A program made the translations under genes and the position numbers. 64,000 nucleotides of DNA from Pararhizobium_B sp963838155. Lineage in GTDB: Bacteria > Pseudomonadota > Alphaproteobacteria > Rhizobiales > Rhizobiaceae. The stretch is from the NCBI GenBank assembly GCA_963838155.1, contig CAWIQE010000019.1, positions 248,001 through 312,000 of the forward strand, read 5' to 3'. Below the pieces are notes generated by a model. It was not told the DNA's origin. It saw only the letters and a list, made by a program, of their open reading frames with translations, and did not search any database. Below, piece by piece: positions 42,666 to 51,225 of this stretch. How positions within the stretch are numbered: position 1 is the stretch's first letter; each line of letters begins with the position of its first letter.

Positions 42666-43637
42666 TCAGTCCCCGAGGCCCTCGAACAGCGCCGTCGACA
42701 GATAGCGCTCGGCGAAGGACGGGATGATGACGACAAGCTCTTTGCCGGCATTCTCCTCCCGGCTGCCGATGCGGATCGCCGCGGACAGCGCCGCGCCCGA
42801 GGAGATGCCGACCGGCACGCCCTCGAGGCGGGCGACGCGGCGCGCCATCTCGAAGGACTCCTCGTTCGTCACCTGCACGATCTCGTCGTAGACGGAGGTG
42901 TCCAGGATCGCCGGGGCGAAGCCGGCGCCGATCCCCTGGATCTTGTGCGGACCCGGTTCGCCGCCCGACAGGACCGGCGAGGCCGAAGGCTCCACCGCGA
43001 CCACCCGGACGGACGGCTTGCGCTTCTTCAGCACCTGCCCGACGCCGGTTATGGTGCCGCCCGTGCCGATGCCGGCGACGACGATGTCGACGCCGCCGTC
43101 GGTGTCGTTCCAGATTTCCTCCGCCGTGGTCCGGCGGTGGATCTCCGGGTTCGCGGCATTTTCGAACTGCTGCGGCATGACGGCGTCCGGCGTGGCGGCG
43201 ACGATCTCCTCGGCCTTGGCGATGGCGCCCTTCATGCCTTTCGCACCCTCCGTCAGGACCAGTTCGGCGCCGAGCAGCGCCAGCATCTTGCGCCGTTCCA
43301 CCGACATGGTCTCCGGCATGGTCAGGATCAGCCTGTAGCCCTTGGCGGCGGCGGCGAAGGCGAGCGCGATGCCGGTGTTGCCCGACGTCGGCTCGACGAG
43401 GGTCGTGCGGCCGGGCTCGATCCGTCCGGCCGCCTCCATCGCCTCGATCATGGCGACGCCGATGCGGTCCTTGACGCTGGCGATCGGATTGAAGAATTCG
43501 AGCTTGGCGAGAAGCTGGGCCTCGACGCCCGCCTCCCTCGCCAGCTTGTCGAGGCGCACCAGGGGCGTGTCGCCGATGGTTTCGGTGATCGACGCGAAGA
43601 TGCGTCCGCGGCCGGGCTTTCTTTCCGCTGTGCTCAT
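42666..43637 (-). CDS. cysK: Cysteine synthase A
   Basis: CysK makes cysteine from O-acetylserine and sulfide with pyridoxal phosphate. The 323-residue protein has the PLP lysine in NPIASVKDRIG, the TSGNTGIALAF loop, the phosphate-binding AGIGTGGTITGVG and the C-terminal VGISSGAALSAA. ATG 43637 gives the normal length. The CysZ-like gene at 31649 and cysK are the only sulfur genes here and are not linked. Confidence 0.95.
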   Translation of the reverse strand: MSTAERKPGRGRIFASITETIGDTPLVRLDKLAREAGVEAQLLAKLEFFNPIASVKDRIGVAMIEAMEAAGRIEPGRTTLVEPTSGNTGIALAFAAAAKGYRLILTMPETMSVERRKMLALLGAELVLTEGAKGMKGAIAKAEEIVAATPDAVMPQQFENAANPEIHRRTTAEEIWNDTDGGVDIVVAGIGTGGTITGVGQVLKKRKPSVRVVAVEPSASPVLSGGEPGPHKIQGIGAGFAPAILDTSVYDEIVQVTNEESFEMARRVARLEGVPVGISSGAALSAAIRIGSREENAGKELVVIIPSFAERYLSTALFEGLGD

Positions 43638-43813
43638 TTGGTTCTCCGATCGTGTCCGTTTCGGAGGCCACCCTACCGCGGAAGGCGCTCTCCGGCGAGA
43701 CGGAAGCTCCGCCGGCGCGGCCATCGGGGGCAAACGATTTCCTCCGGGACGGCCCGGACCGGATCGCCAGAACCCGTCCGAGTTTCACTGACTCGCCCTA
43801 TCTCTTTGTTTTT

Positions 43814-43861
43814 GCGCATTTCCGGACGGAAAACCGGTTCCCACTTTTCCTGGAAATGCGC
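43814..43861. repeat. RIME-like module 2 with altered stem
   Basis: The outer stem here is GCGCATTTCC/GGAAATGCGC (43814-43823/43852-43861) around the usual GGACGGAAAACCGGTTCCCA core. Changes on both arms relative to the GCGCTTCC and CAATTCC types keep pairing. The element reaches the first base of the dut stop codon. A weak remnant of module 1 lies just upstream near 43787-43803. Confidence 0.75.
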
Positions 43862-44343
43862 TATTGCGTGCCGGTGGAGCCGAAGCCGCCGGCGCCGCGC
43901 TCCGTGCGGGCGGCCGCAGGCCGTTCGTCGAGCCGTGCCTGGACGACCGGCGCGACGACCAGTTGGGCGATCCGCGCGCCGCGGTGCACGACGAACGCCT
44001 CGCCGCCGAGATTGACGAGAAGGACGCCGACCTCGCCGCGATAGTCGGAATCGATCGTTCCGGGCGTATTGAGGCAGGTGATCCCGTCGCGCAGCGCCAG
44101 CCCGGAGCGCGGTCGGACCTGCGCCTCGAACCCGCTCGGAAGTTCGAGGACCAGGCCGGTGGGAACCAGGGCGCGCTCGCCCGGCCCGATCTCCACCGGC
44201 GCGTCGGCCGGAACGGCGGCGCGCAGGTCCATGCCGGCGGCGCCGGCGGTCTCGTAGGCCGGCAGGGCGAGGCCCTCGCCGTGGGCGAGGCGGATCACGC
44301 CGACGACCGGCGCCGAGGCGGATAGGGAGTGCTGCATGGTCAT
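43861..44343 (-). CDS. dut: Deoxyuridine 5'-triphosphate nucleotidohydrolase
   Basis: Dut hydrolyses dUTP to dUMP, keeping uracil out of DNA. The 160-residue trimeric dUTPase has motif 1 AGMDLRAAV, motif 2 PRSGLALRDG, motif 3 PGTIDSDYRGEVGVLLVN and the C-terminal motif RGAGGFGSTG. ATG 44343 follows AAGGG; ATG 44337 is an alternative. Dut is commonly near coaBC in relatives; here they are about 3 kb apart with prfC and others between. The stop codon abuts a repeat. Confidence 0.96.
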   Translation of the reverse strand: MTMQHSLSASAPVVGVIRLAHGEGLALPAYETAGAAGMDLRAAVPADAPVEIGPGERALVPTGLVLELPSGFEAQVRPRSGLALRDGITCLNTPGTIDSDYRGEVGVLLVNLGGEAFVVHRGARIAQLVVAPVVQARLDERPAAARTERGAGGFGSTGTQ

Positions 44344-44424
44344 GGCCCTTATGTTGCGCATCCGCTCGATTGCGTCGACGCCGACGAGCCGCTAGAAGGC
44401 GGCCTTCAACAGGATTCTCTTCGA

Positions 44425-46014
44425 ATGCCCGAAACACTGGCAGACGCGGTCTCCCGCCGCCGCACATTCGCGATCATCTCGCACCCCGACGCCGGCAAGA
44501 CGACGCTGACGGAGAAATTGCTCCTGTTCGGCGGCGCGATCCAGCTCGCCGGCGAGGTGAAGGCGAAGAAGAACCGGATCCACTCGCGCTCGGACTGGAT
44601 GACGATCGAGCGCGAGCGCGGCATTTCGGTCGTCACCTCGGTGATGACCTTCGAATACGGGGACCACGTCTTCAACCTGCTCGACACGCCCGGTCACGAG
44701 GATTTCGCCGACGACACCTACCGGACGCTGACGGCGGTCGACGCGGCGGTGATGGTGATCGACGCCGCCAAGGGCATAGAGCCGCGCACGCTCAAGCTGT
44801 TCGAGGTCTGCCGCCTGCGGGACATCCCGATCATCACCTTCGTCAACAAGATGGACCGCGAGAGCCGCGATCCCTTCGAGATCCTCGACGAGGTGGAGGA
44901 AAAGCTCGCCCTCGACACCGCGCCGATGACCTGGCCGATCGGGCGGGCGAAGACCTTCTGCGGCACCTACCATTTGGCGCTGAACGAAGTTCGCGGGACC
45001 GACGGCGACGAGACGACCACGACGGTCAACGGCCCGGAGGCGGAGGCGGCGGCCGGCCGGCTGCCGGAGAACGAGCGGGACGCCTTCATCGAGGAGACGG
45101 CGCTCGCCATGGAGGCCTGCAGGCCCTTCGACCTCGCCGCCTTCCGGGAGGGGCACCTGACGCCCGTCTATTTCGGCTCGGCGCTCAGGAACTACGGCGT
45201 GCGGGACCTGATCAACGCGCTCGGACGCTTCGCGCCGCCGCCGCGCGCGCAGGTGGCCGACCTCAGGACGGTGGAGGCGACGGACGAGCGGATGACGGCC
45301 TTCGTCTTCAAGATCCAGGCGAACATGGACCCGAACCACCGCGACCGCATCGCCTTCGTGCGGGTGTGCTCGGGCAAGCTGGAGCGCGGCATGAAGGCGC
45401 GGCTGTCACGCACCGGAAAGCCGATGGGCCTGACGGCGCCGCAGTTCTTCTTCGCCTCCCAGAGGCAGATCGCCGACACGGCCTATGCGGGCGACGTCGT
45501 CGGCATCCCCAACCACGGGACGCTGCGGATCGGAGACACGCTGACGGAGGGCGAGCCGCTGGTGTTCCAGGGCGTGCCGAACTTCGCCCCGGAGATCCTG
45601 CGGCGCGTGCGCCTGGAAGACGCGATGAAGGCCAAGAAACTGAAGGAAGCCCTGCAGCAGATGGCCGAGGAAGGGGTCGTCCAGCTGTTCTCGCCCGAGG
45701 ACGGGTCGCCCGCGATCGTCGGCGTCGTCGGCGCGCTGCAGCTCGACGTGCTCAAGGAGCGGCTGAAGGCGGAATACGGGCTGCCGGTCAGTTTCGAGAC
45801 GGCGCGCTTCTCGGTCTGCCGCTGGATATCGGCCGACGACCGGAGCGAGCTGGACCGCTTCGTCGACGCCCATCGCGGCGACATCGCCCGCGACCTGGAC
45901 GGCGATCCGGTGTTCCTCGCCTCGGACGGCTTTTCGCTCAACTACGAGGCCGAACGCTGGAAGGCGATCCGCATGGTGGCCATCAAGGAATACCACGTGC
46001 GGAAGGCTGCCTGA
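44425..46014 (+). CDS. prfC: Peptide chain release factor 3
   Basis: RF3 is a GTPase that recycles RF1 and RF2 after termination. The 529-residue protein has G1 SHPDAGKTTLTEKLL, the RF3 segment WMTIERERGISVVTSVM, G3 DTPGHEDF, G4 NKMD and an EF-G-like C-terminal domain (GALQLDVLKERLKAEYG). The length is normal. It is convergent with the GFA gene, 4 bp away. Confidence 0.96.
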   Translation: MPETLADAVSRRRTFAIISHPDAGKTTLTEKLLLFGGAIQLAGEVKAKKNRIHSRSDWMTIERERGISVVTSVMTFEYGDHVFNLLDTPGHEDFADDTYRTLTAVDAAVMVIDAAKGIEPRTLKLFEVCRLRDIPIITFVNKMDRESRDPFEILDEVEEKLALDTAPMTWPIGRAKTFCGTYHLALNEVRGTDGDETTTTVNGPEAEAAAGRLPENERDAFIEETALAMEACRPFDLAAFREGHLTPVYFGSALRNYGVRDLINALGRFAPPPRAQVADLRTVEATDERMTAFVFKIQANMDPNHRDRIAFVRVCSGKLERGMKARLSRTGKPMGLTAPQFFFASQRQIADTAYAGDVVGIPNHGTLRIGDTLTEGEPLVFQGVPNFAPEILRRVRLEDAMKAKKLKEALQQMAEEGVVQLFSPEDGSPAIVGVVGALQLDVLKERLKAEYGLPVSFETARFSVCRWISADDRSELDRFVDAHRGDIARDLDGDPVFLASDGFSLNYEAERWKAIRMVAIKEYHVRKAA

Positions 46015-46018
46015 GGCC

Positions 46019-46423
46019 TCAGCCGCCTCTTTCGAAGCGCGGGACCTCGCGGACGTCCTCGGTCCATTCGAGCGCCGAGCAGGCGAATATCTGCCGCGAC
46101 GGCTTCAGCTCGCCCCTCTGGCGCATGGTCCCGGTCCGCAGGCTGAGCATCGCGGCCTTGTCGCCGACACCGGTCGCATAGATGTTGGTCCCGCATTTCG
46201 GACAGAAGGCGTGCACCCGCCTGTTGCCGCTGTCGGCGGTGCGCTCGTAGAAGGCCGGCTCGCCCGTCATGGAAAAGGCCGCCGTCTCCACCTGGGCGTT
46301 GACGCGATAGGCGCTGCCGCTCATTTCCTGGCAGTCGGTGCAATGGCAGATGGTGATCCGCGCCGGATCGATCTCCGCCTCGTAGGCGAGGTTGCCGCAG
46401 TGACATTTGCCGTCGACTTTCAT
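46019..46423 (-). CDS. GFA family (glutathione-dependent formaldehyde-activating-like) protein
   Basis: The 134-residue protein has the zinc pattern of the GFA fold: CHCGNLAYEA near the start, ICHCTDCQEMSG in the middle and FCPKCGTNIYATG near residue 85. Most GFA proteins have unproven functions; some bind glutathione or act as lyases for thiol adducts. Formaldehyde activation should not be assumed. Confidence 0.88.
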   Translation of the reverse strand: MKVDGKCHCGNLAYEAEIDPARITICHCTDCQEMSGSAYRVNAQVETAAFSMTGEPAFYERTADSGNRRVHAFCPKCGTNIYATGVGDKAAMLSLRTGTMRQRGELKPSRQIFACSALEWTEDVREVPRFERGG

Positions 46424-46466
46424 CCCGGTTCTCCCGTTCGATTGCAGGCAGGCGGCGCCCCGGCCG

Positions 46467-46934
46467 TCAGGCCGGATAGAGGGGCACCGCCGTGGTTTCC
46501 TTGATTTCCTCCATGACGAAGGAGGCCGACACGTCGGAAAGCGGCACCCGGGCGATCAGCCGCTGGTAGAGCCGGTCATAGGCCTTCACGTCGCCGACCC
46601 GCGCCCTCAGCACATAGTCGAGGTCGCCGCTCGTGCGGTAGACGCCGGTGATCTCCGGCAGGCCGGAGACCGCCTGGCGGAAGCGGGCGAGCCAGTCCGG
46701 ATCGTGCCGGTCGGTCCTGACGAAGACGAAGACGGACAATCCGCAGCCGACCGCCTCGGCATCGACCAGGGCCACACGACCCTTGAGCACGCCGCGTTCC
46801 TCCAGCACCTTCACCCGACGCCAGCAGGCGTTGCGCGACAGGTGCACGCGCTCGGACAGCGCATCGAGCGACAGCGAACCGTCGCGCTGCAGTTCCGCCA
46901 GTATGCGGGTATCGATGTCATCCAGAACAGCCAT
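46467..46934 (-). CDS. Lrp/AsnC family transcriptional regulator (second)
   Basis: The 155-residue protein has the N-terminal helix-turn-helix (LSLDALSERVHLSRNACWRR, then VKVLEERGVL) and the RAM domain (TSGDLDYVLRARVGDVKAYD). It is only distantly like the Lrp protein at 5636. It is divergent from the DUF6356 gene with inverted repeats between them, so it probably controls that gene and itself. Confidence 0.88.
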   Translation of the reverse strand: MAVLDDIDTRILAELQRDGSLSLDALSERVHLSRNACWRRVKVLEERGVLKGRVALVDAEAVGCGLSVFVFVRTDRHDPDWLARFRQAVSGLPEITGVYRTSGDLDYVLRARVGDVKAYDRLYQRLIARVPLSDVSASFVMEEIKETTAVPLYPA

Positions 46935-46963
46935 TCGCGGGACGTATATCCCAAATTCTCTCT

Positions 46964-46997
46964 CTTTTGAAGGACATTCGGGATGAAATCTCAAAAG
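46964..46997. promoter_or_regulatory. Inverted repeat between the Lrp-type gene and DUF6356 gene
   Basis: CTTTTGA (46964-46970) and TCAAAAG (46991-46997) form a perfect 7-bp inverted repeat with a 20-bp spacer; a further GGGA/TCCC pair flanks it at 46939-46952. The region is the A+T-richest part of this 110-bp divergent gap. It is a candidate binding site for the Lrp-type regulator. Confidence 0.35.
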
Positions 46998-47044
46998 TCC
47001 CGGCTAGACTTTACCCCAGGTTCGGCATGTGAACGGAGACCGCA

Positions 47045-47260
47045 ATGACACGCTTTTCCACCCGCCTCTTCACCGACCACCCGCGCTCGGTCGACGAGAC
47101 CTACCTGGAACACATGCGCTTTGCGGGCGGCTTCGCGGCGACATTGCTGGCGGCGGCGGCGGCCGCGCTGGTCCATGCCGTGCTGCCCTTCCTCTTCGAA
47201 CGGACCGCAAGCACGATGATCGACCGGATGCACCGGCGCATGCACAATCGCGGACACTGA
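47045..47260 (+). CDS. DUF6356 family small membrane protein
   Basis: The 71-residue protein has a soluble start (TDHPRSVDETYLEHMRFA), one hydrophobic segment (about residues 28-50) and a His/Arg/Met-rich tail ending HRRMHNRGH. This is the layout of DUF6356, a family of unknown function seen in alphaproteobacteria, where the start HP-S-ETY-EH is conserved. It is divergent from an Lrp-type regulator. Confidence 0.7.
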   Translation: MTRFSTRLFTDHPRSVDETYLEHMRFAGGFAATLLAAAAAALVHAVLPFLFERTASTMIDRMHRRMHNRGH

Positions 47261-47306
47261 GGGCCCCGGCTTTCCCGGCCGGGCCGAACGGTACTCTGCC
47301 GGACGC

Positions 47307-48557
47307 TCAGCCGCGGCGCCCGAGACGGTCGGCGATGGCCTTGGCCAGGCGCCCGGCCACCTCTTCCTTGGTCATTTCCGGCCAGTCCTCGACGCCTTCG
47401 CCGGTGACGAGATGCACCTGGTTGCGCGTGCCGCCCATGACGCCGCGGCCGCCCGACACGTCGTTCGCGACGATCATGTCGGCGTTCTTGCGGGCGAGCT
47501 TGAGGCGGGCGTTGTCGACGACGTTCTCCGTCTCCGCGGCGAAGCCGACGACGAGGCCGGGACGTTCGGCATGGTGCCCCACCGTCGCGAGAATGTCCGG
47601 GTTTTCCACCAGTTCCAGCGCGGGCGCGCCCTTGTCCGCGGTCTTCTTCATCTTCTGACCGGCCGCGGCGCCGGGTCGCCAGTCCGCCACCGCGGCGACC
47701 ATGACGGCGATGTCGGCCGGCAGCAGCGCGACCACGGCGTCGCGCATTTCCTCGGCCCGTTCGACATGGATCGTCGAGACGCCGGCCGGATCGGGGACGG
47801 CAACCGGCCCCGATACGAGGCGGACGTCCGCGCCGAGCCGTGCGAGGGCGGCCGCGATGGCGTGGCCCTGCCGTCCCGACGACCGGTTGGCGATGTAGCG
47901 GACCGGATCGATCGGCTCGTGCGTCGGTCCCGAGGTGACGATGGCCGTCCTGCCGGCAAGCGGCCGATCGCCGGGCGACAGGATGCCTTCGGCGGCGGCG
48001 GCGATGTCGAGCGGCTCGCTCATCCTGCCGGTGCCGGCTTCGCCGCTTTCGGCCATCTCGCCGCTTGCGGGCCCGACGAAACGGATGCCGTCGCCCGCGA
48101 GCACGGCGCGATTGCGCCGGGTCGCCGGGTGGGACCACATGGCCGGGTTCATGGCCGGCGCGAGCAGGACCGGGGCGCGTGTCGCCAGCAGGACGGCGGA
48201 GGCCAGGTCGTCGGCCAGGCCGTTCGCCATCCTGGCCATCAGGTCCGCCGTCGCCGGTGCCACCAGGACGAGGTCGGTTTCGCGCGCGAGGCGTATGTGG
48301 CCGACGTCCTCTTCGTCCTGCCGGGAAAACAGATCGGTGAAGACACGGCTCGCCGCCAGGGCGCCGACCGCGAGCGGCGTGACGAACTCGCCCGCGGCAC
48401 GGGTCATGAGCGGCGTCACCGCCGCGCCGCGCTCGCGCAGCCGGCGGATGAGGTCGAGGCTCTTGTAGGCCGCGATGCCGCCGCCGACGATAAGGAGAAT
48501 ACGCTTTTCTTCCAGAGACTTCACGTTCGCTTCGATCCGGTTTTCGCTCGCCGGCAT
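47307..48557 (-). CDS. coaBC: Bifunctional phosphopantothenoylcysteine decarboxylase/synthetase
   Basis: CoaBC joins phosphopantothenate and cysteine with CTP and then decarboxylates the product, two steps of coenzyme A synthesis. The 416-residue protein has the N-terminal flavoprotein CoaC half (GGGIAAYKSLDLIRRL, VLLAPAMNPAMW) and the C-terminal CoaB half (TSGPTHEPIDPVRYIANRSSG). Length and order are normal. It follows ubiB on the same strand, 19 bp apart. Confidence 0.95.
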   Translation of the reverse strand: MPASENRIEANVKSLEEKRILLIVGGGIAAYKSLDLIRRLRERGAAVTPLMTRAAGEFVTPLAVGALAASRVFTDLFSRQDEEDVGHIRLARETDLVLVAPATADLMARMANGLADDLASAVLLATRAPVLLAPAMNPAMWSHPATRRNRAVLAGDGIRFVGPASGEMAESGEAGTGRMSEPLDIAAAAEGILSPGDRPLAGRTAIVTSGPTHEPIDPVRYIANRSSGRQGHAIAAALARLGADVRLVSGPVAVPDPAGVSTIHVERAEEMRDAVVALLPADIAVMVAAVADWRPGAAAGQKMKKTADKGAPALELVENPDILATVGHHAERPGLVVGFAAETENVVDNARLKLARKNADMIVANDVSGGRGVMGGTRNQVHLVTGEGVEDWPEMTKEEVAGRLAKAIADRLGRRG

Positions 48558-48576
48558 TGTGTCACGTCCGGGGCGC

Positions 48577-50154
48577 TCAGAACAGATGGAACAGATAGCC
48601 GAGAAAACCGAGGGCGAGGATCCAGAGGGCGACGTGCCCGACGCGCTGGCTGGCCGCCTCCGCCTTGCCGAGCATCTTGACCGCCTCGTTGTCGAAGCGC
48701 ACGCCGTTGCGGATGATGTCGTCGATCTCGGCCGACAGCGCCTCCGCCCGGGAGGCGAGCTCGGGCGCGCTGTCGATGAAGCGGACGAGGGCGTGCAGGC
48801 CGTCGCGCGTATCGTTGAGGATGCGGGCGGGGCCGAGATGCTGCTTGATCCAGTCGCCCACGACCGGTTCGGACGCCGCCCACATGTTGAAGCGCGGGTT
48901 GAGCGTGCGCGCGACGCCCTCGACGACGACCATGGTCTTCTGCAGGAGGATCAGTTCCGGCCGCGTCTGCATGTCGAAGAGCTCCGTCACCTCGAAAAGC
49001 AGCGTCAGGAGCTTCGCCATGGAGATCGTTTCCGCCGGCTGCCCGTGGATCGGCTCGCCGATGGCGCGGATCGCCTGCGCGAAGCTCGCGGTGTCGTGGT
49101 GGCGGGGGACGTAGCCGGCTTCGAAATGCACCTCGGCGACGCGCCTGTAATTGCGCGTTATGAAGCCGTAGAGGATCTCCGCCAGGTACCGCCGCTCCTT
49201 CTTGCCGAGCCGGCCGACGATGCCCATGTCGACGGCGACGATCGTGCCGTCGCGGTCGACGAAGAGGTTGCCCTGGTGCATGTCGGCGTGGAAGAAGCCG
49301 TCGCGCAGCGTATGGCGCAGGAACGACTGGACGAGGGTGTCCGCCAGGCGGTGCAGGTCGAAGCCGGCATTGGACAGCGCGGCGACGTTCGACATCTTTA
49401 TTCCGTCGATCCATTCCATCGTGACGACGTCGCGGCCGGTGCGCTCCCAATCCACCTTCGGCACGCGGAAGCCCGGGTCGCCCTGGGTGTTCTCGTCGAG
49501 CTCCGAAAGGGCGGCGGCCTCGAGCCGCAGGTCCATCTCGATCTTCGTCGTCTGCTCGAGCGTCCGGGTGATCTCCACCGGCTTCAGGCGGCGGGCGGAG
49601 GGAACGAAGCGCTCCTGCAGCCTGGAGACCAGGTAGAACGTCTGCAGATCGCGGTGAAAGCGCTTGCGGATGCCCGGGCGGATGACCTTGACGGCGACCT
49701 TGCGGACGGCCCCGTCCGCGTCGACGACTTCGGCCGGATGGACCTGGGCGATGGATGCGGCGGCGATGGCGGGCTCGAAGGTGCGGAACAGCTCCTCGAC
49801 CGGGCGCCCGATCGATTCGGCGATCCGCTGCTTGGCGATCTCCGTGGGGAAGGTGTCCATCTCGTCCTGCAGCAGGGCCAGGTCGAGCGCCATGTCGTTG
49901 CCGACGACGTCCGGCCGCGTCGCGAGGAACTGGCCGAGCTTCACGTAGGAGGGGCCGAGCTTCTCGACGGCGCGCGCCAGGCGGTCGCGGCGGTCTCGCT
50001 GGCGCGCCTTGCGGCGGGCGAAGATGACGGCGAGGCGATGGGCGGTCCTCGCAGAGCCGCCGAACCCCTCTACCGGCAAGGACGCGAGGACGCCCTCGCG
50101 CAGGAAGACCCAGCCGACGCGAACGAGCCGAAAGTATGCCGCAGGGCTGCTCAT
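48577..50154 (-). CDS. ubiB: Ubiquinone biosynthesis protein UbiB (atypical kinase/ATPase)
   Basis: UbiB belongs to the ABC1/ADCK family and is required for ubiquinone synthesis; it acts as an ATPase rather than a hydroxylase. The 525-residue protein has the KxGQ motif (SYVKLGQFLATRPDVVG), the Ala-rich loop IAAASIAQVHPA, the HADMHQGNLFV and VDMGIVGRL catalytic motifs, and C-terminal membrane segments (VALWILALGFLGYLFHLF). It lies between ubiE and coaBC. Confidence 0.95.
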   Translation of the reverse strand: MSSPAAYFRLVRVGWVFLREGVLASLPVEGFGGSARTAHRLAVIFARRKARQRDRRDRLARAVEKLGPSYVKLGQFLATRPDVVGNDMALDLALLQDEMDTFPTEIAKQRIAESIGRPVEELFRTFEPAIAAASIAQVHPAEVVDADGAVRKVAVKVIRPGIRKRFHRDLQTFYLVSRLQERFVPSARRLKPVEITRTLEQTTKIEMDLRLEAAALSELDENTQGDPGFRVPKVDWERTGRDVVTMEWIDGIKMSNVAALSNAGFDLHRLADTLVQSFLRHTLRDGFFHADMHQGNLFVDRDGTIVAVDMGIVGRLGKKERRYLAEILYGFITRNYRRVAEVHFEAGYVPRHHDTASFAQAIRAIGEPIHGQPAETISMAKLLTLLFEVTELFDMQTRPELILLQKTMVVVEGVARTLNPRFNMWAASEPVVGDWIKQHLGPARILNDTRDGLHALVRFIDSAPELASRAEALSAEIDDIIRNGVRFDNEAVKMLGKAEAASQRVGHVALWILALGFLGYLFHLF

Positions 50155-50160
50155 TCCGGA

Positions 50161-50937
50161 TCAGAGCTTCCAGCCGGAATGCAGGGCCGCGATGCCGCCC
50201 GAGTAGTTCGTCCACCGGACCCGGGCGAAGCCGGCGCGCTCGACCATGGCGGCGAAGTCGCGCTGGCGCGGGAACTTGCGGATCGACTCGACGAGATAGC
50301 GGTAGGGTTCCTCGTCGCCGGTCACCAGCCGGCCGAAGCGCGGGATGGCGTTGAACGACCAGGCTTCGTAGGCCTTCTCCAGGATGGGCATCTCGACCTC
50401 GGAGAATTCCAGGCAGAGGAAACGGCCGCCGTGCCGCAGCACGCGGTACGCCTCCGACAGCGCGCGGTCGATGTGCGGCACGTTCCTGATGCCGAAGGCG
50501 ATCGTGTAGGCATCGAAGCTCTTGTCCTCGAACGGCAGGTCCTCGGCGTTCGCCTCGACGAAATCGAGATTGGCCTCGAGACGCCGCCTGACGGCACGCT
50601 CGGAGCCCACGGCCAGCATCGCGCCGTTGATGTCGAGGACGGTCGCCTTCGCCTTGCCGCCCGAGGCCTCGACGATGCGGAAGGCGACGTCGCCGGTGCC
50701 GCCGGCAACGTCGAGCGCCCGCCAGGTCTCCCGGCGCGGCGGATTGAGCGCCGTCACCATCGCGTCCTTCCAGAGACGATGCATCCCGCCGGACATGATG
50801 TCGTTCATGATGTCGTATCGATGCGCCACCCGGTCGAAGACGGAATTGACGCGGGTCTGCTTCTCGCCGTCCCCGACCGTCTGATAGCCGTAGGACGTCT
50901 CCATGCCGCCATCGACCGAAACGCGTTGTCTGGACAT
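50161..50937 (-). CDS. ubiE: Ubiquinone/menaquinone biosynthesis C-methyltransferase
   Basis: UbiE is the SAM-dependent C-methyltransferase of quinone synthesis. The 258-residue protein has the family signature VAHRYDIMNDIMSGGMHRLWK, SAM motif I ALDVAGGTGDVAF and IAFGIRNVPHIDRAL, with NYSGGIAALHSGWKL at the end. It starts at ATG 50937 after an AGAGAG site. It precedes ubiB by 6 bp. A CTAG-bounded repeat separates it from mutM. Confidence 0.95.
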   Translation of the reverse strand: MSRQRVSVDGGMETSYGYQTVGDGEKQTRVNSVFDRVAHRYDIMNDIMSGGMHRLWKDAMVTALNPPRRETWRALDVAGGTGDVAFRIVEASGGKAKATVLDINGAMLAVGSERAVRRRLEANLDFVEANAEDLPFEDKSFDAYTIAFGIRNVPHIDRALSEAYRVLRHGGRFLCLEFSEVEMPILEKAYEAWSFNAIPRFGRLVTGDEEPYRYLVESIRKFPRQRDFAAMVERAGFARVRWTNYSGGIAALHSGWKL

Positions 50938-50987
50938 CGGCACTCTCTTTCTGCGCCACCATGGCGGAATTGCGATTGCAGCGCTAT

Positions 50988-51107
50988 CTAGTGGTCTGAC
51001 CCAAACGGATGGTACCCATCCGTTTGGAAAAGTCAGCCCACAAGCTATTGATCCGGTGGGGCGATTTTTCCCAACAGATGGTACCATCCGTTAGGATCGC
51101 ACCACTA
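50988..51107. repeat. CTAG-bounded hairpin element, full copy (120 bp)
   Basis: The copy has the same length, ends (CTAGTGGT/ACCACTAG) and internal layout as the one at 12578-12697, with only a few substitutions. One of these turns an arm of the second hairpin into CCCAACAGATGG. It lies between divergent ubiE and mutM and touches neither stop codon. Close identity over 38 kb of separation suggests recent movement. Confidence 0.8.
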
Positions 51108-51225
51108 GCGGTAACGGATGCATCTTCCGATGCGCCATTTAGAGCAAAGCACGGTCGTTGGGAACCGTCGTGCCGCCCGTCGGGGGGCAAGGCGTCCGCC
51201 CCGCCTCGAAACGGAACGCGCCCGA

